This document shows, piece after piece, positions 43,736 to 52,660 of a DNA stretch of 64,000 nt. Positions within the stretch are counted from its first letter, which is position 1, and the number at the start of each line of letters is the position of its first letter. The stretch is from contig NZ_JASITE010000011.1 in NCBI RefSeq assembly GCF_030767025.1, positions 62,001-126,000 of the forward strand, given 5' to 3'. The position numbers and the translations under genes are program-made. Below the pieces are notes generated by a model. That model did no database searches and had not been told where the DNA came from. It saw only the letters and a program-made list of their open reading frames with translations. This DNA is from Nocardia sp. CC227C (GTDB lineage Bacteria; Actinomycetota; Actinomycetes; Mycobacteriales; Mycobacteriaceae).

Positions 43736-46090
43736 GTGCCGTACCGCAAACCGAAACGCTCATATGTCCTCCCGGTCGTCACCATATTGGCGGTCACCGC
43801 GCCGATCGGTGCCCTAGCACTGAGCGACGCACCGGCATACCGCGATACCGAAGAACGCAACCTCGCGGCAATACCGGCGAACGTGGCCGAACTCGCCTTG
43901 GCCGCCGCACCCGACGTGGTGCTGCCGCTGCGCGACATCACCGGCCTACCGCTACCGGACCTACGACTATCCGACCTACGGATGCTGCCGCTACCGGCGT
44001 CCATCCGGATTCCCGAGAATCTCCCGCTGCCACCCGGGGTCGAACTGCCCGGCGAGATCCCGCTACCCCGGCTGGACCAGCCCCGCACCCCCGTCGGCCC
44101 CTTCACCGCCGCACCCGGATTCATCGCCGAGCCCGGCGCGGCCGACCCCCAGATCACTCCCGATCCAGCCGCCCCTTCCGCCCCCGGCAGCGAATTCCAC
44201 ACCGCGCCAGGCGAATCCGGAACTGTTCAGGCCCCCGCTCCCGCGGTCCCCGAAGGTCCCGCGGTACCCGGCGCGAATGCGCCCGAAGCGCCCGCCGCCG
44301 ACGTTCCCGCGGCACCGAGCCCGCACCTCGACCCCGAGTCCGGCGAGGAGACCCACGCTCCCGCCCAGCCCGCCGCACCCGTCATCGGCGGCGACCCCGA
44401 ACGTCCCGCCCTGGCCCCCGGCGTGGTGCCGGGCGACCTCATCGACCAGGTCGGCGCGCAGGTCAAGGAGATCACCCGCGACACCCCGTTCAGCATGGTG
44501 GCGCTCACCGCCAAGGAACTGGCCGGCACGACCACCATGATCCGCGCGCAAGCCCCGGACGGCACCTGGGGGCCCTGGTACGAGGCCGAACCGGTGGAGA
44601 CGACCTCCAAGGACGGCGTCACCGACGCCCGCACGGGCACCGAGCCGATCTATGTCGGCGACACCAAATCCGTGCAGATCCTGGTGACCCGCAAGCCCGC
44701 CTCCACGAATCCCGCCGCGGTGCCCCCCGCCGACCCGGCGCAACCGCCCGCCGATCCGGCACAGTCTCCCGCCGATCCGGCCGTCGTGCCGCGCACCGAC
44801 ACGGCGGCGGGCGATCCCGCGCAGATCGGGCTGGAGGCGCTGTCGGCCGTCCTCATCGACCCGGGCCGCGGGGTCATCGACGCCACGCTGTCCGAGGTGG
44901 CCGCGCCGCTGCCGGGCGGCGGCCCGAAGGTGATCTCGCGCGCCCAGTGGGGTGCGGACGAGAACATGCGCTGCCAGGACCCGACCTACGACAAGGACGG
45001 CGTCGCGGGCATCACGCTGCACCACACCGCGGGCCGCAACGACTACTCCAAATCCGAGTCAGCGGGCATCGTGCGCGCCATCTACGCGTATCACGCGAAA
45101 ACCCTGGGCTGGTGCGATATCGGCTACCACGCGCTGGTCGACAAGTACGGCCAGATCTTCGAGGGCCGCGCCGGCGGACTCGACAAGCCGGTGCAGGGCG
45201 CGCACGCGGGCGGGTTCAACGAGAACACCGCGGGCGTGTCGTTCATGGGCAACCACGAGGAGCAGGCCCCGAGCGAGGCCGCCGTGCGGTCCATGGGCGA
45301 ATTCATCGGCTGGCGGGCCAAGGTGGCCGGACTCGACCCCGAGGGCACCACCACCATGATCTCGGAGGGCAGCAGCTACACCCCCTACGCGCTCGGCGAG
45401 GAGGTCCGGCTGCCGATCGTGTTCGCGCACCGCGACGTGGGCAACACCAGCTGCCCCGGCGACGCGGCCTACGGGCTGATGGACCGGATCCGCTCGATCG
45501 CCGAGGACGCCTCCGGCGGAGTCTCCCCGCAGCAGGAGGTGCCGTCACCGCCGCGCTCGCGCACCGATCAGCGCGCGGACCAGCAGCAGTCCATCGATCC
45601 GGAGACCGACGCGGACCTGACGGCGCTGGCCGATCTGACCACCCTGCTGCTCGACATGCTGGACCGCAGCGCGGTGGCACGCACCTGGAACGAGCAGGGC
45701 GGGGCGGCCGGACCGCTGGGCGCGCCCATCTCCGAACCGCGGCCCACCGTGGACGGCGGCGAGTACGTGCAGTTCGCCAACGGCATCGCCTACTCCACCC
45801 CGGATGGCCGGGTCTACCGGGTGGTGGGCAAGATTCTGGAGCGCTTCATCCAGTTGGGCGCGTTCACCGGCCTACTGGGCATGCCGACCAGTGACGAATA
45901 CGAGGTGCCCGACGGCGTGCGCGCCGACTTCCAGTACGGCTCGCTGATCTTCAACCGGGCCACCGGCATCATCACGACGATTCTCGACACCTTCGGGACC
46001 TCCCAGTCCCTCGCCGGTGCGCCGATCCCGCAGCCACTGGGGCAGGCGCCCGCCGCCGACCCGATCCCGGCCCCGCTGCCCGCACCGTAA
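43736..46090 (+). CDS. PGRP-type N-acetylmuramoyl-L-alanine amidase with LGFP repeats (Rv3811-like)
   Basis: This is a 784-aa secreted protein. I chose GTG at 43736 (MPYRKPKRSYVLPVV) because GGGAG lies 6 nt before it; the ATG at 43730 directly abuts that GGGAG. A signal or anchor helix (about 9-30) leads to a Pro-rich region, an Ig-like/linker part, and the PGRP amidase domain (about 395-590). Zinc ligands are His in GITLHHTAG (about 428), His in FAHRDVG (about 564) and Cys in TSCPG (about 572). LGFP repeats (about 655-760) can anchor it to the wall, and a Pro/Ala tail ends it. M. tuberculosis Rv3811 occupies the same place in the locus. Confidence 0.9.
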   Translation: MPYRKPKRSYVLPVVTILAVTAPIGALALSDAPAYRDTEERNLAAIPANVAELALAAAPDVVLPLRDITGLPLPDLRLSDLRMLPLPASIRIPENLPLPPGVELPGEIPLPRLDQPRTPVGPFTAAPGFIAEPGAADPQITPDPAAPSAPGSEFHTAPGESGTVQAPAPAVPEGPAVPGANAPEAPAADVPAAPSPHLDPESGEETHAPAQPAAPVIGGDPERPALAPGVVPGDLIDQVGAQVKEITRDTPFSMVALTAKELAGTTTMIRAQAPDGTWGPWYEAEPVETTSKDGVTDARTGTEPIYVGDTKSVQILVTRKPASTNPAAVPPADPAQPPADPAQSPADPAVVPRTDTAAGDPAQIGLEALSAVLIDPGRGVIDATLSEVAAPLPGGGPKVISRAQWGADENMRCQDPTYDKDGVAGITLHHTAGRNDYSKSESAGIVRAIYAYHAKTLGWCDIGYHALVDKYGQIFEGRAGGLDKPVQGAHAGGFNENTAGVSFMGNHEEQAPSEAAVRSMGEFIGWRAKVAGLDPEGTTTMISEGSSYTPYALGEEVRLPIVFAHRDVGNTSCPGDAAYGLMDRIRSIAEDASGGVSPQQEVPSPPRSRTDQRADQQQSIDPETDADLTALADLTTLLLDMLDRSAVARTWNEQGGAAGPLGAPISEPRPTVDGGEYVQFANGIAYSTPDGRVYRVVGKILERFIQLGAFTGLLGMPTSDEYEVPDGVRADFQYGSLIFNRATGIITTILDTFGTSQSLAGAPIPQPLGQAPAADPIPAPLPAP

Positions 46091-46113
46091 CCGGGCGGCG
46101 CGGCGAGAGTCGT

Positions 46114-46953
46114 TCACACCCACCAACGTTCGAGGATGCGGGCCACCCCGTCCTCGTTGTTGGTGGCGGCCACCTCGTCGGCGGCCTCCTTGGCCTCATG
46201 ATGCGCGTTGGCCATGGCCACGCCGTGCCCCGCCAACCGCAGCATCGGCACGTCGTTCGGCATATCGCCGAAGGCGATCATGGTGGCGTGCTGCACCCCG
46301 AGCCGCTGGGCGACGGTGGCCAGCCCGGTGGCCTTGGTGACGCCGGGGGCCGACAGCTCGACCAGCCCGTCATCGGTCGAATAGGTCAGGTCCGCGCGGC
46401 CGATCAGGTGCGGTTCCAGCACCTCCCGCATGAACGCGCTCGTCGCTCCCGCCAGCCGGATCAGCATCTTGATGGCGGGCGCCGCGATCACCTCCGACCG
46501 CGCCACCCGCGTGTCATCGGGATTCAGCCAGGCGTGCTCGTACTCCGGCGAACTCACGAACTGCGGCGTGGCGGCATCGTGCGCGCTGACCCCCACCCGC
46601 TCGGCCGCCAGCCCGCACCCGGGTAGCAGCCGCTCGGCCAGTTCCGCCAGCCATTCGAGGGTGTCCACATCCAGCACCCGCGTGGACAGGATCCGATCCT
46701 GCGCACTGTCGTAGATCACCGCCCCATTGCCGCACACGCACAGCGGCGCATACCCCAGCCCGTCCACCACCGGGTCGATCCAGCGCGGTGGACGCCCGGT
46801 CGCGAGCACGAACGGCACGCCGTCGGCGATCAGCGCCGCCACGGCCGCTCTGGTACGGGCACTCACCTGCTCCCGGTGGTCGATGAGCGTGCCGTCGACA
46901 TCGGTGGCGACCATCTTGGGTTTGGGCAGGTGAAAGAGAGTCACCTGTTCCAT
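46114..46953 (-). CDS. HAD-superfamily (Cof-type) hydrolase, Rv3813c-like
   Basis: The 279-aa product starts at the ATG of MEQVTLFHLPKPKMVATDVDGTLIDH. Motif I DVDGT gives the nucleophile Asp18 and acid Asp20. Motif II ATGRPP, a conserved Lys in motif III (PGVTKATGLATVAQRLGV) and motif IV FGDMPNDVPML are present. A C2-type cap (about 85-200) marks the Cof subfamily of sugar-phosphate/nucleotide phosphatases. The substrate is not readable. Its position after the Rv3811-like amidase matches Rv3813c. It converges with the amidase gene, with a 23-bp gap. Confidence 0.9.
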   Translation of the reverse strand: MEQVTLFHLPKPKMVATDVDGTLIDHREQVSARTRAAVAALIADGVPFVLATGRPPRWIDPVVDGLGYAPLCVCGNGAVIYDSAQDRILSTRVLDVDTLEWLAELAERLLPGCGLAAERVGVSAHDAATPQFVSSPEYEHAWLNPDDTRVARSEVIAAPAIKMLIRLAGATSAFMREVLEPHLIGRADLTYSTDDGLVELSAPGVTKATGLATVAQRLGVQHATMIAFGDMPNDVPMLRLAGHGVAMANAHHEAKEAADEVAATNNEDGVARILERWWV

Positions 46954-47173
46954 CCTGCCTCGAGAGGACCCCCGCTTGCCCGAAAGATGCCCATTCGCAG
47001 CAGTACCGTCGACTATCCCCCACCCACCGTTCACAATCGGTTCGATCACGGCGTGCGCACCCCCACCGGCACCCGCCCGCCACGACTTGCCCGCCATTGG
47101 CTGCGCGGTACTGCGCATATCTTCAGGTCGGTCCCTATGATCTGGGGCTACAGACTCGACCCGAGAGGGACTG

Positions 47174-48151
47174 ATGGCCGGATTTCTGCTGCGACGTGCG
47201 CTCAACTATGTCGTATTGCTGCTACTGGCGTCGTTTCTCACGTTCGTGGCGGCATCCTGGTCCTTCAATCCCTTGGAAAGCCTGGAGCAGCGCAATCCCC
47301 GGCCACCGCAGTCGGTGATCGACGCCAAGCGCGCGGAACTGAACCTGGACGAGCCGGTCATTCCCCGGTACGTGCAGTGGGTCGGCGGCGTGCTGCACGG
47401 CGATTTCGGCCAGACCCTGGCCGGACAGCCGGTCTCGGAGGAGCTGCCGCGCCGGATCGCGGTCAGCCTGCGACTCCTCCTGATCGGCTCGGTGGTCGGC
47501 ACGGTGCTGGGCGTGTTGATCGGCGCGGCGGGCGCGATACGGCAGTACCGGTTCAGCGACTATTTCACGACGGTGATCTCGCTGCTGGTGCTGTCCACAC
47601 CGGTGTTCCTGCTCGCCACCCTGCTGAAATTCGGTGCGCTGGAAATCAATATGGCCACGGGCAAACAGATCTTCCTCTATACCGGTGAGACATCCGCGAC
47701 CGCCGTCCACGGCCTGTGGAACCAGTTCGTGGACCGCCTCCAGCACATGGTCGTCCCGACCCTGGGCCTGGCGCTGGGCGCGATGGCCGGATACAGCCGC
47801 TACCAGCGCAATGCCATGCTGGACGTGCTCCAGTCCGATTTCATCCGCACCGCCCGTGCCAAGGGGCTCACCCGCAGCCGGGCGCTGTACAAGCACGGCC
47901 TGCGCACCGCGCTGATCCCCATGGCCACACTGTTCGCCTACAGTTTCGGCGGCCTGATCACGGGCGCGACCTTCACCGAGAAGATCTTCGGCTGGCACGG
48001 TGTCGGTGAATGGCTGGTGGACTCCATCAATGCCCAGGACCTGTATCCGGTCGTAACCATCACGGCCTTCGCCGGATTGGTGGTACTCGTATCGGGCCTG
48101 CTGTCCGATGTGGTCTACGCGATCCTCGACCCCCGGGTGCGTGTGGGATGA
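47174..48151 (+). CDS. Peptide/nickel-type ABC importer permease (DppB/OppB family)
   Basis: The 325-aa product starts at ATG with GAGAGGGAC upstream. It has six membrane helices and the family's extracytoplasmic segment after helix 1 (PVIPRYVQWVGGVLHGDFGQTL). The cytoplasmic EAA-type loop DFIRTARAKGLTRSRALYKHGLRTALIP contacts the ATPase. It is the first gene of a compact five-gene importer operon in which the first junctions overlap as ATGA. Such systems take up oligopeptides, dipeptides, nickel or heme-like ligands; the ligand here is unknown. Confidence 0.93.
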   Translation: MAGFLLRRALNYVVLLLLASFLTFVAASWSFNPLESLEQRNPRPPQSVIDAKRAELNLDEPVIPRYVQWVGGVLHGDFGQTLAGQPVSEELPRRIAVSLRLLLIGSVVGTVLGVLIGAAGAIRQYRFSDYFTTVISLLVLSTPVFLLATLLKFGALEINMATGKQIFLYTGETSATAVHGLWNQFVDRLQHMVVPTLGLALGAMAGYSRYQRNAMLDVLQSDFIRTARAKGLTRSRALYKHGLRTALIPMATLFAYSFGGLITGATFTEKIFGWHGVGEWLVDSINAQDLYPVVTITAFAGLVVLVSGLLSDVVYAILDPRVRVG

Positions 48152-49080
48152 CCGAGGCCGAACTCATCGTCCAGGGCGCACCGGCCGCGGCCGGACGCCG
48201 AAAGCTGGTGCTGCGCCGCTTCCTTCGCAACAAGCCGGCCGTGGTCGGTTTGATCGTGCTGGTGCTGATGTTCGTGTCGGCGTTCGCGCTGCCACCGCTG
48301 TTGCCCTACGACTATCAGGAGCTCGACTACACGGCGCTGCTCCAGCCGCCGAGTGCGGAACATCCGTTCGGCACCAACCAGATCGGTCAGGACGTACTGG
48401 CGCAGACGCTGCGAGGTTTGCAGAAGTCGCTGATCATCGGCCTGTGCGTGGCACTCATCTCCACCACCATCGCCGCTCTCGCGGGGTCGCTGGCGGGGTT
48501 GCTGGGCGGCTGGACGGATCGGGCCGTCATGTGGCTGGTCGACCTGCTGCTCGTGGTGCCCAGCTTCATCATCGTGGCGATCTTCGCACCGCGCACCAAG
48601 GGCAGCGGTTCCATCCTGCTGCTGATCGGCCTGCTGAGCGTCTTCAGCTGGATGATCAGTGCGCGCATCGTGCGCGGTCTGGCCATGAGCCTGCGCGAGC
48701 GCGAATTCGTCCGGGCCGCACGGTATATGGGCGCGTCCACCTGGACGGTGATCACCACCCACATCGTGCCGAACATCGCCTCGATCCTGATCATCGACAC
48801 CACGCTGTCGGTGGGTGCGGCCATCATGGCCGAAACCGGACTCAGCTTCCTCGGCTTCGGTGTGCAGCCGCCCGACGTTTCGCTCGGCTCGCTCATCGCC
48901 ACCGGCACCAAGTCGGCGCTGACCTATCCGTGGCTGTTCATGTTCGCCGGCGGCCTGCTGATCGCCACGGTGCTGTGCGCGAATCTGGTCGGCGACGGTC
49001 TGCGTGACGCCTTCGATCCGAGTTCCGCGCGGGCTCGGGCGCGCAAGACGTCGAAGGCGACACAGAAGGCGGGGGCATGA
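48148..49080 (+). CDS. Peptide/nickel-type ABC importer permease (DppC/OppC family)
   Basis: The 310-aa product starts at the ATG that overlaps the preceding stop (ATGA). N-terminal RRFLRNKPAVVGLIVLVLM and HPFGTNQIGQDVLAQTLRGLQKSL are hallmark DppC segments. The EAA-type loop REREFVRAARYMGASTWTVITTHIVPNI and AETGLSFLGFGVQPPDVSLGSLI confirm the family. It forms the translocation pore with the upstream permease. A Lys/Arg/Ala-rich tail overlaps the ATPase start. Confidence 0.93.
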   Translation: MTEAELIVQGAPAAAGRRKLVLRRFLRNKPAVVGLIVLVLMFVSAFALPPLLPYDYQELDYTALLQPPSAEHPFGTNQIGQDVLAQTLRGLQKSLIIGLCVALISTTIAALAGSLAGLLGGWTDRAVMWLVDLLLVVPSFIIVAIFAPRTKGSGSILLLIGLLSVFSWMISARIVRGLAMSLREREFVRAARYMGASTWTVITTHIVPNIASILIIDTTLSVGAAIMAETGLSFLGFGVQPPDVSLGSLIATGTKSALTYPWLFMFAGGLLIATVLCANLVGDGLRDAFDPSSARARARKTSKATQKAGA

Positions 49081-50939
49081 CGGACGACAAGAACACGCGC
49101 ACCACCACCGCACCCCTGCTGGAGGTCGCGGACCTGCACGTTTCCTTCCCGGGCGAGGAGGGCCGCATCGACGCGGTACGCGGGGTGAGCTACACCGTGC
49201 AGGACGGTGAGGTGCTGGCCATCGTCGGCGAATCCGGTTCCGGCAAGTCGGTGTCCTCACTGGCGGTGATGGGCCTGCTGCCGGATCAGGCGCGGGTGCG
49301 CGGTTCGATCCGGCTGCGCGGACGGGAACTGCTGGGGCTCAGCGACAAACATCTGTCGGCGCTGCGCGGCGCCCGGATCAGCATGGTGTTCCAGGACCCG
49401 CTCTCGGCCCTCACCCCCGTGTACCGGGTGGGGGATCAGATCGCCGAGGCGCTGCTGGCGCACAAGAAGATGAGCAAGCAGCAGGCCGCCGCGCGGGCGG
49501 TGGAACTGCTGGAGCTGGTCGGCATTCCGGAGCCCGCCGTACGGGCCAAGATGTTCCCACACGAGTTCTCCGGCGGTATGCGCCAGCGCGTGGTGATCGC
49601 CATGGCCATCGCCAACGATCCGGAACTCATCATCTGCGACGAGCCCACCACCGCCCTCGACGTGACGGTGCAGAAGCAGATTCTCGATCTGCTGCGCCAA
49701 GCCCGCGATATCACCGGCGCGGGCGTTGTGATGATCACCCACGATATGGGGATCGCGGCCACCCTCGCCGATCGCGTGGCGGTCATGTACGCCGGGCGGA
49801 TCGTCGAAACCGCGCCCGTCGCCGGACTTTTCAACGCCCCGCGGATGCCGTACACGGTCGGCCTGCTCGGCTCCATCCCGCGGATGGACGGGCCGGCGCG
49901 AACTGCCCTGATTCCCATTGTCGGCGCGCCGCCCGCCATGCACGCGCTGCCGCCCGGGTGCACGTTCGCACCCCGATGCCCCGTCTCGGTGGGCGACTGC
50001 CGCGCCGCCGAACCGCCGCTGCAGGACACCGAGCCCGGCCACCGTGCCGCCTGTATCCGCACCGCGGAAGTCGGTTCGGCGGCACTGTTCGACGCCTACC
50101 GGCGCGACATCCCCGAACCGGATCACGTCTCCGACACCGACTCCCATGTGGTGTTGAAGGTTACGCAATTGAAGAAGTCCTTCCCCATCACCAAGGGCGT
50201 CGTCTTCCGCCGCCGCATCGGTGAGGTGAAGGCGGTGGACGACATCAGCTTCGAGGTGCGAGCGGGCCGCACGCTGGCACTGGTCGGAGAGTCCGGATCG
50301 GGCAAGTCCACCACCCTCACCCAGATCATGGACCTGGTACGGCCGGAGAGCGGCAGCATCGAAATCCTGGGCCGGAGCGTGGAATCGCTCACCAAGGAGC
50401 AGCGCCGCGATATCCGGCGACGTATGCAGATCGTGTTCCAGGACCCCTCGGCCTCCCTGGACCCCCGATTGCCGATCTTCGACGCACTGGCGCAGCCGTT
50501 GCGCATCGACGGCCGACCGCGTGAGGAGATCCACCGGCGGGTCCCGGAACTGCTGCGGCAGGTCGGATTGCGGCCCGAACACGCCGACCGCTATCCGGCG
50601 GACTTCTCCGGCGGCCAGAAGCAGCGCATCAATATCGCCCGCGCGCTCGCCCTGGACCCGGAGATCCTGGTGCTGGACGAACCGGTCTCCTCGCTGGATG
50701 TGTCGATTCAGGCGGGTGTGCTGAATCTGCTGCGGGACCTGCAGGCCGAGCGTGGACTGTCGTATCTGTTCGTCTCCCACGATCTGTCGGTGGTGCGTAA
50801 CCTCGCTCATGAGGTGGCCGTCATGTATCGCGGCGAGATCGTCGAATACGGCCCGGCGGAACAGATTTTCACCGCTCCCCGCCACGACTACACCCGCGCT
50901 CTCATCGACGCGGTACCGGTCCCGGTGGTAGCACGATAG
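49077..50939 (+). CDS. Fused double ATPase of a peptide/nickel-type ABC importer (DppD-DppF fusion)
   Basis: The 620-aa protein contains two ABC domains in one chain. Domain 1 (about 12-260) has Walker A GESGSGKSVSS, signature FSGGMRQRV and Walker B LIICDEPTTALD. The OppD-type tail follows, with clustered Cys (PPGCTFAPRCPVSVGDC...ACIR, about 294-325). Domain 2 (about 358-610) has GESGSGKSTTL, FSGGQKQRI and ILVLDEPVSSLD. Both look catalytically complete. The start overlaps the permease stop (ATGA). Fusion of the two ATPases is common in actinobacteria. Confidence 0.95.
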   Translation: MTDDKNTRTTTAPLLEVADLHVSFPGEEGRIDAVRGVSYTVQDGEVLAIVGESGSGKSVSSLAVMGLLPDQARVRGSIRLRGRELLGLSDKHLSALRGARISMVFQDPLSALTPVYRVGDQIAEALLAHKKMSKQQAAARAVELLELVGIPEPAVRAKMFPHEFSGGMRQRVVIAMAIANDPELIICDEPTTALDVTVQKQILDLLRQARDITGAGVVMITHDMGIAATLADRVAVMYAGRIVETAPVAGLFNAPRMPYTVGLLGSIPRMDGPARTALIPIVGAPPAMHALPPGCTFAPRCPVSVGDCRAAEPPLQDTEPGHRAACIRTAEVGSAALFDAYRRDIPEPDHVSDTDSHVVLKVTQLKKSFPITKGVVFRRRIGEVKAVDDISFEVRAGRTLALVGESGSGKSTTLTQIMDLVRPESGSIEILGRSVESLTKEQRRDIRRRMQIVFQDPSASLDPRLPIFDALAQPLRIDGRPREEIHRRVPELLRQVGLRPEHADRYPADFSGGQKQRINIARALALDPEILVLDEPVSSLDVSIQAGVLNLLRDLQAERGLSYLFVSHDLSVVRNLAHEVAVMYRGEIVEYGPAEQIFTAPRHDYTRALIDAVPVPVVAR

Positions 50940-50948
50940 GAGACAGCC

Positions 50949-52628
50949 GTGGGAATCCGTTCGCTGGGAACACGTTTGGCCGTGCCCCTGATCACGGCGG
51001 CGGTCGTACTCGCCGGTTGCGCCGGTGGCGACGACAGCGATACGCCGCAGGGCACCGCCGCCCAACTCGGCACCACCAACGACATCAACCCCCGTGACGT
51101 GAGCGAGTTGCGCGACGGCGGCAATCTGCGGCTCGCGCTGAGCTCCATGCCCGAGACCTGGAACGCGCTGCACACCGACGCGGACGGCGAGGTGGGCGGC
51201 CTGCTGCGGCCGCAGCTGCCGCGCGCGTTCAGAACCGATGCGGCGGGCAACCTCTCGGTGGACACCAACTACTTCACGAGTATCGAGCTCACCAGCACGG
51301 AGCCACAGCGGGTCACCTACACCATCAATCCGGACGCGGTCTGGTCCGACGGCACCCCTATCACCTGGGAGGATCTCCGTTCCCAGGCGCAGGCCCTGAG
51401 CGGGTCTGATCCGGCCTATCTGATCCGAATGAATTTCGGATTCGACCGGGTGGAGAAGGTGGAACGCGGCGTCGACGACCGGCAGGCGGTCATCACGTTC
51501 AAGGAGCACTGGGCCGACTGGAAGGGACAGTTCGCCGGCGAGGGATTCCTGTTCCCGAAGGCCGTCACCGAGACGCCGGAGGCGTTCAACGAGAGTCTGC
51601 GCGACGAGATCACGCTCACCGCCGGACCGTTCACGCTGCAATCGGTGGACCGCGCCCTGCAACGCGTCGTCCTGGCCCGCAATCCGAAGTGGTGGGGTGA
51701 CACCCCCAAGCTCGACACCATGACCTTCAGCGTGCTCGCCGACGACGCGATGCTACCCGCGCTGCAGAACAACGAGATCGACGCGATCGGCATCGCGACC
51801 CGTGACGATATGAAGATCGCCCAGGGCACCCCGGGCGTGGCGATCCGGCGCGCACCCGGCGCTAGCTGGTCGCATGTGACCTTCAATGGTGCGCCGGGGT
51901 CGATCCTCGAGGACGCCCGCGTTCGGGTGGCCATCACCAAGGCGATCGACCGGCAGGGCATCGCGACCGCCCTGCAGAACGGGCTGGTGGAGAACCCGAC
52001 ACCGCTGGGCAACCACGTGTACATCCAGGGCCAGGTGGGATACCAGGACAACAGCCTCCCGTTCGACCCCGACGCCGCGGCACGGGAGTTGGACGCGCTC
52101 GGCTGGACGCTCAACGGCGATGTCCGGGAGAAGGACGGCCGTAAGCTGGTGATCCGCGATGTCATGTACAACTCCGACACCTGGGTCCAGATGGCGCAGA
52201 TCATGCAGCAGAACCTGGCCCGGATCGGCGTGCAGCTGGTCATCGAGACCAAGCCGGGCCAGGGCCTGTTCACCGACGTCATCCGGCCCGGTAATTTCGA
52301 CATGGCGCACTGGGTGTGGTCCAGTGACGTCTTCGCATTGAAGAATCTGCCGCAGGTCTACCGGTACGACCCCGATGATCTGCAGGGAAACTACGGCCGC
52401 ATCGGTTCGCAGGAGATCAACGACCTGATCGATCGGGTGCTGGCCGAGCTCGATCCGCAGCGGGCGATCGACTTGGCGAACGAGATCGACCGCAAGCTGT
52501 GGGAGATCGGTTTCTCACTGCCGCTCATGCAGTCGGCCGGCAATGTGGCGGTGCGGGCGGATCTCGCCAACTACGGGGCGACGGGCCTGGCCTCCTACGA
52601 CTACACCAAGATCGGTTTCCTGAAGTGA
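50949..52628 (+). CDS. Substrate-binding lipoprotein, SBP family 5 (first of tandem pair)
   Basis: This is a 559-aa lipoprotein with GTG start and AGGAGACAGCC upstream. The lipobox LAGC has Cys24 as lipidation site. The mature protein carries the family-5 core: YTINPDAVWSDGTPITWEDL, the middle KAIDRQGIATALQNG and a C-terminal PLMQSAGNVAVR. It captures ligand for the importer encoded just upstream, 9 bp away. Its next-door paralogue has exactly the same length and many identical blocks (LGTTNDINPR, LRDGGNLRLA, YFTS.ELTSTEPQ), so the pair arose by tandem duplication. Confidence 0.94.
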   Translation: MGIRSLGTRLAVPLITAAVVLAGCAGGDDSDTPQGTAAQLGTTNDINPRDVSELRDGGNLRLALSSMPETWNALHTDADGEVGGLLRPQLPRAFRTDAAGNLSVDTNYFTSIELTSTEPQRVTYTINPDAVWSDGTPITWEDLRSQAQALSGSDPAYLIRMNFGFDRVEKVERGVDDRQAVITFKEHWADWKGQFAGEGFLFPKAVTETPEAFNESLRDEITLTAGPFTLQSVDRALQRVVLARNPKWWGDTPKLDTMTFSVLADDAMLPALQNNEIDAIGIATRDDMKIAQGTPGVAIRRAPGASWSHVTFNGAPGSILEDARVRVAITKAIDRQGIATALQNGLVENPTPLGNHVYIQGQVGYQDNSLPFDPDAAARELDALGWTLNGDVREKDGRKLVIRDVMYNSDTWVQMAQIMQQNLARIGVQLVIETKPGQGLFTDVIRPGNFDMAHWVWSSDVFALKNLPQVYRYDPDDLQGNYGRIGSQEINDLIDRVLAELDPQRAIDLANEIDRKLWEIGFSLPLMQSAGNVAVRADLANYGATGLASYDYTKIGFLK

Positions 52629-52660
52629 TCCGGCAGTTCTCCCAACAGAAGGAGCGATCG

